64,000 nt of DNA, taken from contig VWPU01004476.1 in the NCBI GenBank assembly GCA_013398955.1, forward strand, positions 275-64,274, written 5' to 3'. Positions 14,401-27,500 of the stretch are shown in pieces. Origin of the DNA: Callaeas wilsoni. Taxonomy: Eukaryota; Chordata; Aves; Passeriformes; Callaeidae. The position numbers were made by a program, and so were the translations under genes. Within the stretch, counting starts at the first letter, position 1, and each line of letters starts with the position of its first letter. The notes under the pieces were generated by a model. That model made no database searches and was not told the origin of the DNA. It worked only from the letters and a program-made list of their open reading frames with translations.

Positions 14401-15527
14401 CATGGGGCTGACCCTGGATTTCTTGGCACCTCCCAGTGTTGCAGTGAAGGGAAGCTGTGCTGGACCCTTGGCACCAGCAATGGTTTGCAGAGCTGCCCTT
14501 GGGTTACAGTCACCTTAGGGCAAGGCTCCAAACTCCTTGTATGTCTTATTCAGCACTGAGCGGGCTGCTTGCACTTCAATAAACTGCCGTCGCTTCAGTG
14601 TCTGGCTAGAGCCTGGCAAGTCACACTGCTGGGTTTTAAGAAACAATAATGGGCTTCCTCAATTTCATGTCATGGGAAAACACTGCTTTTACAGTAATGA
14701 AGCTAATTTTTTTCCCCATAGAAAAGGCATCAAGATTTAGCTGCTCCCTTCCAGTGTCAGGGAGTTTAACATTCGCTAAAATATTCTCAAGGACTAGCAC
14801 AGGATTTCAGTCTTAAAAATTCCACATCCATCAAAGAAGGTAGGAATTTTTACGTTAAAAGAAGAAAGATGTGCTGTTATAAGTCAGCAACTTAAAATGC
14901 CTTTATCTATACAGCCTGCAAGACATCTGCAGAACATTCAGCAATTAAATATGCCCCCAGCTGAACAATAATGTTGCTGCTTGGTCTGCATATAAATTAA
15001 GAGTGAGTTAAGGGTGTGCGTTCAAGATGGGCTCTGTTGTTGTCAATATCCTGTGCCATAAGCTGCCCTTGAAATCACCCTGGAGTCTGCAAAGGGCACT
15101 TGTAAAGGTCCCAGCCACACATCTCTTCCCCTTTCACCCCAATAAAAGAGAGTGCAGATCCTTGAAAGAGGGATAAATACTAATCATTCATCATCTTAGA
15201 TAGCTTAGATTTTCTCTCAGCCAGCCAGAATATGCCTGTTTGGGAGGGACAGAGGAAGAAGAAAAAAAGGCATGGATTAATTTATCCAGGTCCCTGCTTC
15301 ATGTGAGTACCAAGCCAGGCTGGGAGTGTCTGTTGGAGCTCCCCTCCCACTACAGTACCAGGGTTTTCCCAGAGGTGCCACCACACTTGGAGGTTAGTTT
15401 TTAGGCTGCTGAACCCTGCAGCTTTCCTTGCTTGGCAATTTTGACTGGAGGGCCAACAGTCTGTGTTTACTCCCCACAGCAAATGTCCTGTCCAGCTGTG
15501 GTTTGGAGCTCCCAGGTGTGTGTATGT

Positions 15528-15561
<34 letters not shown>

Positions 15562-18500
15562 GAGAGGCTGGAAGAAAACAGCCAGAGAGACCCTGCTTTT
15601 CTTCCACTGCATCATTTCTGAGGATGACCAGAGGATGTTGGCACACCTGGCTACCCATCAAGACTTTACTACAAATATATCTTTTTTCTAGTGCCTTCTG
15701 TGTAAGGATCTCAAAGTATTTTAAAGATGCTAAGGTGTTTCTGGAAGCTGCTGTATCACTCTAGTGAGGCAGACACCCTGGGGAAGGAACTATGGGTGCC
15801 CACTCACATGCAGAGCAGCAACAGCTGCCATTGCTCAAGAGACAGCAGCCCTTGCTCTGGTCACTGGCCCATCTCCTCTGCCAGAAGTCATCCCTTGCAG
15901 GAGGAGAGGTAGTGAGACAAACACCTGTCCGTGTGTCTGTGACTCCTGTGGATGCTGGAGCAATGGTGCACATACATCCTGGTCCCCCAGGAAAGCACAG
16001 GGAGATGGATCAGGGAGGGCACTGGCACATGACACTTCCTGTGACCCTGCTCGGAGGAGGGACAGGGAGCTTGGGTGGAGAGCTGGGGACAAGCACATCT
16101 GCAGGAGCAGGGATGGGGTTTGCCAGAGCTCATCGTTCAGGACCCAAGGCAGTAACTTCTGCTATGACTTACACCATCCTTATGGCTATAGCACTTTTCT
16201 GTTTGCATTGAATTGCCTTGAGATTAAAACAAAAGATAAAATTTTTAAAAAATCATTTAGATTTTGCCCGTTGGGCCTTATTGTCCTGCAGAAAAACAAA
16301 AGCCACATCTGTATCTGAAACAGAGGAGCACTGGCTTGCTCCTTGCTCCTGGTAGCAGCTTTGTGCGGATAACCTGGAGAGCACAAGAAAACATATAGCT
16401 CCATAGCACAGCACCTTGCATGTTAACTGGGCCCAGGCACATGTGATTTTATAGTAGAAAATCCAGTTGGAGGTCTTTCTTCTGGGCAGAGCTTTCCATG
16501 TCACTACCCAGCAGGAGAGAGCTGCTTATTCTGTACCTTCATTCTAATTTTAACCCCACCTTTCTTCATAAGCATTACAGAATATGTGTGTTCTTTCAGC
16601 AATTTTGTAACAACGAACAGGTTATACTCCCCTTTCCTTTCATATTTTTTTAATTATTATTTTTTGTTCCTTTTTTGGGTTATTTGAAAAGAAACCCTGA
16701 GTTTTGCCTGGTACAAACATCACCTGACTTGTTAGAGGTGATATAATGGGGTAAAGAGACTTAAAGTGTGCAGGGAAACCAGCATGTCTTGATAACCATA
16801 TAATCTCCTGGGAGAAAGGTACAGAAATATCCAGAAGCAGTAAATATAGTAAGGTATGCATTGGGCAACTCCAGACCATTAGCTAGGGACCCATAATGGA
16901 ACATTGCCATCTTTAAAGGCATTTTTGTTTCCACAATTTTTATGACAGTTTTATGGCAATTCTGTAACTACTGTACTTCACTGCTTCACAGCGATTCCTT
17001 TTTATCTCTTGAGATTATTCCAAGATGTTAGGATGAAATATATGGAGAGAAGAGCAATCATCGCATAGCAAGCTACACATAAAAGAGTCATATAATCAAT
17101 TGTTCTGATGTCATAAAAGTCACAGTCCCCTGATCCGATGTCACGGTGATGGATTGGGAGTTTTAATGCTTCATTTATGGTGTTTAAAAAAATGTGGGAA
17201 GGGGTGGTTATGTCAAAACACATGCCATTCCTAATGTGGCATTAACAGAGCTAAATGGGATGCAGTGATATTTATTTATTTGACCGCAGAAGTGTGAGCC
17301 AAGATCAGTGTTAACAGCATAAATGTGACTACTTCTGTGTGCTTTCAGAAACCAGTGGGCGAGAGCCAGGAGCAATCCAGCTGAGGATCTCCTCCAATGT
17401 TTTAATTAATAATAAGGGAAGTAAGGGCTCAGCCATGACTTTGCCCCAGGTCAGGGGCACATGGCCATGGTATCCAAGAAGCAGCCTGGGAGGCTGTAGC
17501 TGGTGGTGTTGCAGTCTTCTGCTGCTTCCCACATGCTTTGGCAAAGGAAATACCCCCAGCTTGCCCTTCTCTTCCTCACAGTAACCAGCAGGTGGGGAGA
17601 GGCAGAGGAGTGGGGGCTGGAGTAAAGGTCTGCTAGTATTGCCATGGACAGAACTGAATGGACACAGCAGTCACACAGAGGTGGCTCTGCTCCTTTCACC
17701 GTGGTCCACAGCTAGGGAAAGCTGCTTGAAGGGGAATGTATCATGGCCCTCCCTTTCCAGGTGAGAGTGCAAGATGGGTCATGTGGGGCCATAAGATTCA
17801 AGACATCCATAGGTCACATACTCTTAGGATTTAGGATTGGAGAACTGTCCTGCTTCAGTGTTTGCATTCCTGAGGCAATAGGTTGTTCAGAGGAGCATGG
17901 ACTGGTACCATTTTTGTGGTCACTGTGTGGTGAGGAGAGGGAGTATATTACTTTTACGATGAAGGAGCTTGAGGCTGGCATTTCCCATCCTGGCAGTCAG
18001 CCACAGCCCTCTACTAAAACACATTGGGTGGCTGTTTCTGCTCAAACTTTTACTGGGCTGGTCTTGAAAGTGTCACTGACAGGTTTCAGGGTCTGTGTGT
18101 GCTGGAGACATGGAGAGGCCATGAGTCCCAGAAACTGCCCCGGACTTGCAGGACTTGGTTTCATTTTGACTCCTGTTAAGAAGCTTTTATTTGCAACCGA
18201 GAGGACTGCAAAAATGAAATTGCTCTTTATGAAAAACTGCAGCTGTGTAATGACCATATACAGGGGTGTTATGCATATGCTCTTTATGAAAAACTGCAGC
18301 TGTGTAATGACCATATACAGGGGTGTTATGCATAAGAGCACTACTACCTCAGTTTGCGATGGGCACGTGAGCTTTTGCACCTGGTCAGATGTACATCTGG
18401 AAAAAAAAAGTCAATCTCATGCAACAATCTTGCTCATCCTGGCTGCAGTTAAAAGATGATTTTGTGACATTGCCAGAGAGAGATGTTATCACTCTTCTGC

Positions 18501-21500
18501 CAGTGCTGTTCTTAGCTCCTGTCTCCGTCCCCTCACGTCCCCTTTCCCTTGTCTCCTCTCTGCTTTCACTCCTTTGCCCATAAAGTCCTTTCAGCCTAAG
18601 AGTGTCCCTCCTGGCTCAGCACAGCTGGACACTGCTCTCAGAAGCATTTAAAGCAGGGTCTCCAGGGCATATCAGCCCAGCACTGCAGAGGACTTGTGGG
18701 CTCACAGGCATATAACACTGGGCTTCCTCCTACAGTGGGACGGTGCCCGCTTAGTGCCCAGTGACGCCCTGAATGGGAACACAAGAGATCACTTGCAGAG
18801 AGGGATCCTCTGACTTTACTTGGAAAACCATTGTGGGTTCTCTGGATGAAAGTGAAACACTTTATCTTTGTGTTCTTGTGCTTTTGAGGCTTGGGAGCAG
18901 GACTTTTACTGCCACCAAGAACTCCTAACAGAACCACTGCCCTGTGCTGGTCCACATCTTCCCCCTTATCCAGCTTATTTTCTCCTCCTCAAACACAAAG
19001 TTGGTGAAGAAGCCAAGGGATCCATTGCAGATATCTGTACTAGTGCGTATTCTTTTCACCATCATTTCTGAGGTATCATACAGTCCCCTTCCTTCATGTT
19101 GAAAGCAGAGTAAGAGAACTCCAATTTCATGCCCTCAGGCCTGAATAAAAGAATAAAAACAACACAACATTTGCATCTGTTTAGCAAGCTCTGTTCTAGA
19201 AGTCTCCATGCAGGAAAGAAAATGGGGGGGTGAAGCCCCATCATTTCAGGTGACATGGAGCTGTTCAGAGAGTACTGTGGAAAGGAAAGGCACAGAAGAA
19301 AATTATTGTCATAAATGGCCTAAGAATTCATGGCCTTATGACTGCAAACACAAAGTCTAAAAAGGTTACATTCTCTTGCTTCTCTGCCTACCCCTGATAT
19401 CAATGAACATCAGCTAAAGGTGGCTGAAGAACCAATTTCATGCATCTACTGTAGAAGGAAATGAACGGAGCCAAGGGCAAAAATAAAATTATACAAATGT
19501 TATTATAGACTAGCCTGCTTCTGTCCTAGTTTAATTCAAATTTCAGTGCTGCAGGCTTTGCTGCTGGCAGTAGCCTTCCTGAATAAATCAACATTTGCTT
19601 ACATCTAAATTATTAGAGAAACATGTGACTTTGTTTATTGTATAAATTATACGCAAGGTTAAAGCATTAACTGTTCAACGGGCTTTGTGCAGCCACACAA
19701 TCGCTCCCATCCCCCCCAAACCTTTCTCGCCCAACACTGTTTTGAGAACAAGCCAGCCAGGGTGGGCTCGGTGGGGGGCTGCCTGGCAGGAGTGCAGCTA
19801 AAGGCATCAATTTAGGGCCTCTCCTTTCACTGTGCTGCCCCGGGGGAAATCACTCACTGCCATGCAGAGCATGCAGAGGATGTAAAGCACCCTCGTGCTG
19901 ACTGGGTCGCTCTTCAGACCTACTTTGCACCGGTGTTTATGGGTGCAGGAGGTGATGGGCGGAGAGCTCTTCGGTACCCAGGCACGTTTACAGGCAGAAG
20001 GAAGGAATCAGCTGCTAGCAGGACTGTGATGGGTGGCGGGGTCCCATCTGCCACAGCCTGGCTCCACAGCAGGTACCCGGCTGGAACCACAGCAACCCAG
20101 GGTCCGGGACCACAGCAACTCTGGGGCTCCAAGGAGCTTGTGAGTGTTACAACTCCCAGACTCCCTGTGGGTTTTCCAAGCTTCATGGTGACTCCTGCTG
20201 CAGTTCAGCTGGGAAGGTGCTCTTATGAAAACTAAGCAGCTCGGCTGCCCTCACCATGCATGTCCCAGCCCTGAAGGAGTCAGGGGCTGCTGGGGCAGCC
20301 AGAGCCCCATCCCCTGGCTGCCAGCTCTGTGTCTGTGTAGTGACAACTGGTGTGGCCCCTCCCAGCTGGACTCGTTTTCCATAGCTGCTTTCCTTACTAC
20401 TCTTCACCTACTAGAAGTGCTTCGCGTCCCTTGGGTATACAGTCCTGTTGCGCAGGAAGGCTCTGCTGCGACAGTCCTAAGCACTGCAGCAGTGTAACTT
20501 CTGACTGCAGTGTCTGGGATTATTGCTGCAAAGTATTGAAGGAGTCTCTTTTTGAAAGAAAGCAAGCAAAAAACCCAAAGGAGCCCTTCTCCCCCAAAGC
20601 CAGTAATGTCTCACAGGCCAGTTGGTATGGTGCTTTTTGTCACAAGTATATCACCACACAGCAGCTGCATAAATCTTTTCCACAAAGGTATCAGATGCCA
20701 CTAGCTCGAGGTCTAGGATATGGAATCCAAATATATGTCTCCTGGGTTCCTGCCCTGAAATACTATCAGGAGGTTTCTGTGGCCAGACTGAACTGAATAT
20801 TTTGTTTACATTTCATTTACACTTATAAATTAATATATACTTTCAATGCTGTTAAAGGGCTGTTGAACAGAACTGTAGTTTTATATTCAGCAACAGGATG
20901 TAATTTCCCTATCAATAAAATTGTTGTTTGTTTTTCTCTGCACTCGATTATTATGGAAATTTCACAGTTTCTCAGCTACAGCGGTGTCTAGTGAAATGAG
21001 CAGGCCATTTATGTGGAATTTTTTTCAAGTGTCCTTACTCTTTTCTATTTATGCTAATGTTATTTCATGCTAATAGCAGACTATATTTTGCTTTGATACT
21101 ATTAAAACCTGGCTGTCTTGAGTAAAAGGAACATTTTTATAATGTTTTATGGAAATGATCTAGCACAGTAAAATCATCTCCATTACAAGCGTGGTTTTAG
21201 AGGAGACTCTGTTTCCCTGCCCTTCAATCCAAAAAGTGAGAAATCTTTTAGACATAAATTAATTTCACTGACTCCTTTTCCTATTTCTGTTCTTTGTAAA
21301 TGATAACTTACTGTGTAATTTAGCTATGCTGCAAGGAGTTCTTCTTCCAAGAGGGATTCGGGAAGCATATATTGTTTATCTCAGCCTGTGAACATGAGGT
21401 TTACAAATCCCATTACCAAATAATGGGATTGGAATTCCTATTTCAATTTTTATGTATCTTTTTGCAAAAATATGACCTCCTTCTCCATCCTGAATAGCTG

Positions 21501-24500
21501 CGATCTTCCTTCTCCACTAGACGAGGCTCTGCATCATTATAACCTGTCCTGGCTTCCTTCCTGGGTATTGCCACAAGAATCGGCAGGATCTTTAAACATG
21601 AGAAATTCACTTTCAATGAAATGGAAGTTAAAGAGAGCTCCAGCTCCTTTGCCTGAAATTTATATCAAACCTGTGAGAGGAGACTCACTGAATGAGAAGA
21701 TGCAAGGCAGAAAATGTAATCAATATTTAGGCATGTCTAATGACAGTGTTATTCTGCCTTCTATAGTGGTTCAGTTCGCGCCTGCCCTCAGAGTCTCCTA
21801 CCCCAGTGGCACTGAAAAAGTGCTGAGGAAAACGAGTTCAGGTTTCCCACACGCACCCTACCAAGGAAAGGTTCCCATGAATCCCGTGGCAGTTTTGGGG
21901 GAGATGTCAAAACACAAGCTAACTCTTCCTTGGCCTTATGCTGCTGCCTCCGAGCTCTTACACCAGGGATAAAAATCTGGCGCAGTGACATCTTCCCTCA
22001 GTTGGAAAATTTGCCTCATCTGACTGACAAGCCTGGGCGCTGAGGTCAGCTGGGAGGCCTGGCTGAACAGAAGGCTGTAATGAAGACATTTTCTCTCTCC
22101 TGGCTGACCTCCTACAGCCGACAGATTTGAATAGCCTCTTCTCCAGCTGACAGAATGAAATACAGGCTAGCAGAGATCAAAAGCACTTACCATTTATCTA
22201 CCTAGTTATTCATAAAGTCCACCATCACCATGGTATCTGAAAGCCTCCAGTGAACTGGGGAGAGTTCCCTGGGGCCAACAGCCTCCAGTGCTTCCTCACA
22301 GCAATCAAAATTACTTCCTGAGGTTTGGTTTGTTTTTTTCCCTTCTTTCTCCTGCTCATAATTTTTATCCATTACTGCAGATCATCATGGGGATTAAAGG
22401 GAAGATTGAATCAACTGGGCAAAGGCTTTTACTGAATTTGCATACACTCTCATCCAGCTCCAGTATTCCAGCTTCTGATCAAAAGATTTATTGTAACAGT
22501 AAAAAAGTGGCTGAAGAGAGGAATTAAAAGTTCCCAGCCACAAAATCCTGTCTGAGAGGAAATTAACAGAGACAAGACTACCATTTTAAGACTAAGTGTG
22601 TTTTTCACACTGAAAAGACAGGTAAATGTGTGGCTGAAATATTTTTACAAAAAGGTACAGAATTTTCTGGTGGCAGTTTTCTCCTTGCAATTTGCACAGT
22701 GTTTTGACAGTTGGTCGTGCAAAGCAAATAGATCAATGCTGTTAAAAAAAACAGGGACAAATATGAAAACAAAAAAGGGCATTTCTTTGAAAACATTCCT
22801 ATAATTTTTACACTAATCTCATGATTTCTCAAAATCTAATTTGTGATTACTGAAATTTACCTCTGACATTACTAGAATTCCATGGCACAGATTTTTCCAA
22901 GCAAAGACTCCAGCCTTACACAAAAGCAAATATATCTTTGGTATCTGATATCAAAAGCCAAACTACAAGCAGGTTTGGCTGTTGATTTTTCTCTATAGCC
23001 TGTTCTTCTTTCTATAGTCTTCCAGTCTGAACTAAAAACTCACCCCAGGACTGCAAATAGTTGTCAGGTAAGACAAACTGATAAACAGCTTACTCTGCCT
23101 TGACATTGGTATTACCCATTTCTTTTAAGACTGAAAGCAAGTTCTTTAATTGATCTTTGCTCTGCTTTCTACTTGTCAGCCTCTTTTTACATCACTCTTC
23201 CACTTCCCATTGCTGCTAGGAGACCAAATCCTTCATTTTTTGAGAGGTGCTGGGATGCTTCAGTGACAGATATCCTGGAGTTTCTATTAACAAATGATGA
23301 AAACATTTAGGCATGGGATGCCAGTGTTTTCTTCTTCTGATTCATATTAAACAATCAGTGATTTATTAAGAGCTTGTTAATTAGTAATGTGGCAAACTTG
23401 ATGATTAAAAAGAAACCCAAAGCAACAGAGAGGAGAACCTCTACTGGATTATCTTATGGAAAATGCAATCAGGCTGTAAAAGCAAGCTAAAAATAAAACT
23501 AATACCTTCTTCATTGACCTCAGGCAGTTGCAATTGGATAAAACACTCTTCAGTTTGTTCCCAGCAGTTTTGCGCAGTGTGGCTCTATGATAGGACTAGC
23601 AAGTGTATTCTGCTTGGAGGAAGATTCATCTTGGCTGAGTGTGTGGGAATTTTGAGTTCAAGCGAAGCCTTAGAAGAATCATATTTCAGGTGCCTAGAAG
23701 TTTATAAACACAGATTCAGAGAGAAGTGGTTGCTGCCAGAGAAGTACCTATTTACCCCTTTATTTAAACATTTGAATGGCATCAGCTATGGTACAGGTCA
23801 TTAATGTGACAGGGCAGAAAAACCTGGTTTAAAATAAATCTGTCTTTTATTGCCCAGGTGACAGGCATCCCTTTATTTCGTAATCTGGTTCTTTTGGAAA
23901 CTGCAGTAGCAGAGCTCCATTTTGGTGAACCTGCTTGGGTTTTTATTACAGAATTTGCTTTGTCATTACAAATATATTAAACTATTTAATGTTTACACCA
24001 GACTTTACCAGAACAACTGCGCTAAATACATAGTAGTATAAAACTATACCACAGTATATACTATATTATACTAATCTACTATACTAACACACTGTAGGAC
24101 AAAACTATACTACATCTGTCAAGGAAATAAATCTAGTGTCAGAGGAAGTATCCTTTGCTGGTTTATATCACAGTCTTTAGTCATATGGTTATTAGTTTAC
24201 AAAATTCAGTATTTCGTAGTGAGGCTTCCACTAGCTATTGCTAATTAAACAAATTCTGCCATATGTGTAAAAGTTATTGGAATATATTCTGAGCAATAAG
24301 CTCTTCTGCCCACATGGGATATATAAATCGGGCACAGGGCAGTGCAAAAGGTGTTAAGCTCCAGTGTCCTGTGTGTATAAACAGTCTTGATTTTTTGGTT
24401 AGGAGCATAATGTTCTGACACATGAGAAACCTGGGCTGTGGTGTTAACCTCACCTAGCTCAGAGTTTAGGAGCATCACAGAGGTGATACTTTCAGCCTTG

Positions 24501-27500
24501 GAGGGATAATGTATCATACTTGAGCACCTTGTTCACAGCGGTGCTGCAGTCCTGAAATAGGCTATCATCACTTCTCGGAGCTGATGGCTTTCTGCTGCAA
24601 GGTAGCAGTGTCACCTAATACTGTGAGGCAAGGGGATGAGGGTGTGGAAGGACAGAATTTAATGAGGAACAATACTTTGCAGCAGTGCTTTAAATGCCTC
24701 AGGGATGGTGTCCCAGCAAGCTCTGGATAAGTGAAAAAAGGCACAAATAGCTTGGACTTCCACATTAACTAAAAAAAAAAAAAAAATTATTTAGCTTACA
24801 GTTTTGCAGAGATCATTCAGGGAGCTTTATTTTTTCAGGGAGTGTCTGCAGTGATGGTTTCAATGCTACGCAATTACACACAGCCAGCCCTAAAGCAGGT
24901 TTTTGCTTCAGCTGGCACACAAACCTAAACCCTGTCCAGCCCAGGACAGCTGAGACCAAGTGACAGTGCGATGAGACATGTGCCATGAAGTTTCCAGTTC
25001 TCTGCTCTCCTCTGTCCAAGGGAATTCAACCTCCTCTCTCATTCCCAGCTGGAGGGAGCCCAAAGGATAAGGGGTTTTGGATTGTCTCTCCCTGCTTGCT
25101 GAGTCCTTCATACAAGGTCAGTTCCAGTTGTGAGAAAGGACTAGCTCCTTTTCTGACAACTGTTAGAAAAGGAGTCCCATGACCCACTTGGAACAAGATC
25201 CTCGGCAGTGAACCCTAAACATATGTTAATTGTGTTTTACAAGAGATTAAATACCTCAGCCCCTGCAACACGCAAAACTGAAGATACACCCATTTGCCCA
25301 CAGTTTTGTGTCATGTTGCATCTGTGTTTTGGCCTTCGTTATGTGATGCCTGTCTTTTGTCAAGCACTGTGTAGTGTCTTTTGACAGAATCTCTTGTAGT
25401 GACCACATGCTCAAAAGTTAGCCAATAGCAAATGGCATGATCCTGCTCAAAGAAATTCTAGATAATTTTTGTGCCTTTAAGATGTGAATTTTGAAGCAGT
25501 CCATAAGTCTGTGTTAAGAAATTGTTTCAGCATGGACAGAGAAGTGTGGTATCTGATGTGCCAGTACTGCAAGCTCAGGCACGATCCTGCAGTAACACAA
25601 ACACAGCTTTCAGGCAAGTGACTTCCAGTAGGGAACCACGTCTGGCCCACTGATGACTCTGTCACTTCAGTGGGAGATTCATGTGATCAGTCTTAGCTGG
25701 CAAAAATGACAAAATCTGAATCCCGAACATTATGACTATAAGAGCAAATGGTTGCATGGCTTTTATGACTGTGTGCATTAAGGGCTTGGGGTCCCTTTTC
25801 CAGAGCCGTAAAACTAAAACCAACAGAAGTGAATGCTAAATCTGGACATGTCCATTCTTGTTGTAGCTACAGAGTTTCTGAGATGTCCACAGGATGGACA
25901 TCTCAGATGAAGATGAAGGCATGTATCAGAAGCACAGTTGGCAGGTGTGGTTAGGAAACTGAATACATGTGCAAGAATAGTCTTGTACCTGCTGCTGATG
26001 CTGCAGAGTGAAGCTCTAGGTGTATGTTCTTCATGCACTGAACAGCCCTGGATGAAGGTGTTCCTGTCCTTGTTGCTGGAAGTTATTACTCCTGCCAGAA
26101 GACATGATCCAGTGAGAGTTCCTGGGCAAGGCAGCTGGGTGAGGTTACACAGATGAGGAAGGCAATTTTTCTAACTATCTGGCTTGAAGCAGATAAGGAA
26201 GGGCTCAGTGCCCTTTTCTTGGCAGAGCTGAGGTGACAACACTTTCTGGTAGAGGCATGGTAACCCCCAGTTAGGAATGATAGTCTTTGACAGGCACAGC
26301 TGTTTGTAGAATCCATGACCTAATATGAAAACTTCAAGTGGCACTTGAAAATTGGCTAGACAATGGCAAACCATATTTACAGATGGGGAAAATCTGGCAC
26401 TAGAGGCATTAGAGGGCTTGGCACACTATTCTGGCAGCCACAGGGTTGCAGGACTTCTGGCTCATATCTTCCTCCTCCAGTCTCTCCCCACTTCTGCCTT
26501 CCAGCCTTCTCCAGTGGCAGGGTCAGATGGAGGGGTAATCCAAGGGATATCCTCCCCTGTGATGTCATCCAGTTTGGTCTGTCCAGCAGCAGAGCTCCAC
26601 AGCTCTGATATGAAAGAAAGCACACACACAGCCTGCTGTTCTGGCTGCCTGCAAAAGCAAGTGCCGGCCTTCAGCCCTGGCAGCTGGAATACAGAAGTGC
26701 AAAGCGAAAGGAACAAAAGCACTGCTTCCTTTCTCTCCTCTTTATCTATGCATTCAGTTAGCTAAGGTGGTTCAGGATGCTGTCTGTTCTGTGGGCAGCC
26801 TGTCATCCTCAAGCTGCTGTAACCTTGATTAAATTCAAGTACTTTAATTAGAAGAGAGCTGTAGCTCTGCATGGTCGTCCCACGCTCTGCAAACAGCGGT
26901 GGGGAAGTACAATTACACATAGTGACAGATGGAGAGCACTAACGTAGGTGTTAAACCCGTGTGCCGCTCACAACCCAACAGGGCTGGCTCAGTCCCACGG
27001 CTCTTCAAGCCGAGTGAGCTGGAGACTTCAAAATTGACAGTGTGTCTTTCATAGTAGTACTTAAAATTGAAGGCACAACACCTTTCATCGGAGTAGAGGC
27101 CTGCTTGGGAAAGCTTAGCAGTAACTTTTCCATTCCCTTCTGGCCATTCTTCCCAGATATGAGTCCTGGTTTTGTCATACTTTGGGAAATTATGCAAAAG
27201 AGATTTTGGTAAGAGCCTGCTTCAGGTAGGGAAACAAAACAAAATGGAAGATGGTTTTAGCATTGAATTTTTCTTCTGATTGTATTAAAATCTCTTATAA
27301 GAGCTGAAGTGTTGATCTTCATCTCTCCTCTTTTACAGTATCTTCATTCTGAGTGGATCCTTCACCCTTAGCGTGTCTGAAATCTATGAACTTGAAAAGG
27401 ACAGAAAGAGGGAGGGAGGGAAGGAGAGAAAAAATAAGCTCAGAGGTATTTTTTTTTCATCTCTTGATCAGCATCATTCAAAGAGAGGCACGCACAGGAA

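Noticed and set aside
15764..16318. 184-codon open frame on the + strand
   Set aside because: GC-rich local composition lengthens frames on both strands here; several overlapping frames are equally open and none has a coherent peptide.
17743..18459. 238-codon open frame on the + strand, the longest in the window
   Set aside because: It includes the 57-bp tandem duplication, has no Kozak, promoter or splice support, and an excellent donor lies at its start (17761), so most of it is intron. Composition is not protein-like.
26352..26765. 137-codon open frame on the + strand
   Set aside because: It overlaps a MIR-like fragment and reads as low-information Ser/Leu-rich sequence in three frames.
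27342..27446. Open segment after a very strong acceptor (TTTACAG), reading [19 protein letters not shown]
   Set aside because: Phase (2 in, 1 out) does not fit the chain, and the tail is a GGGA-type simple repeat. It may be an alternative exon but is not supported.
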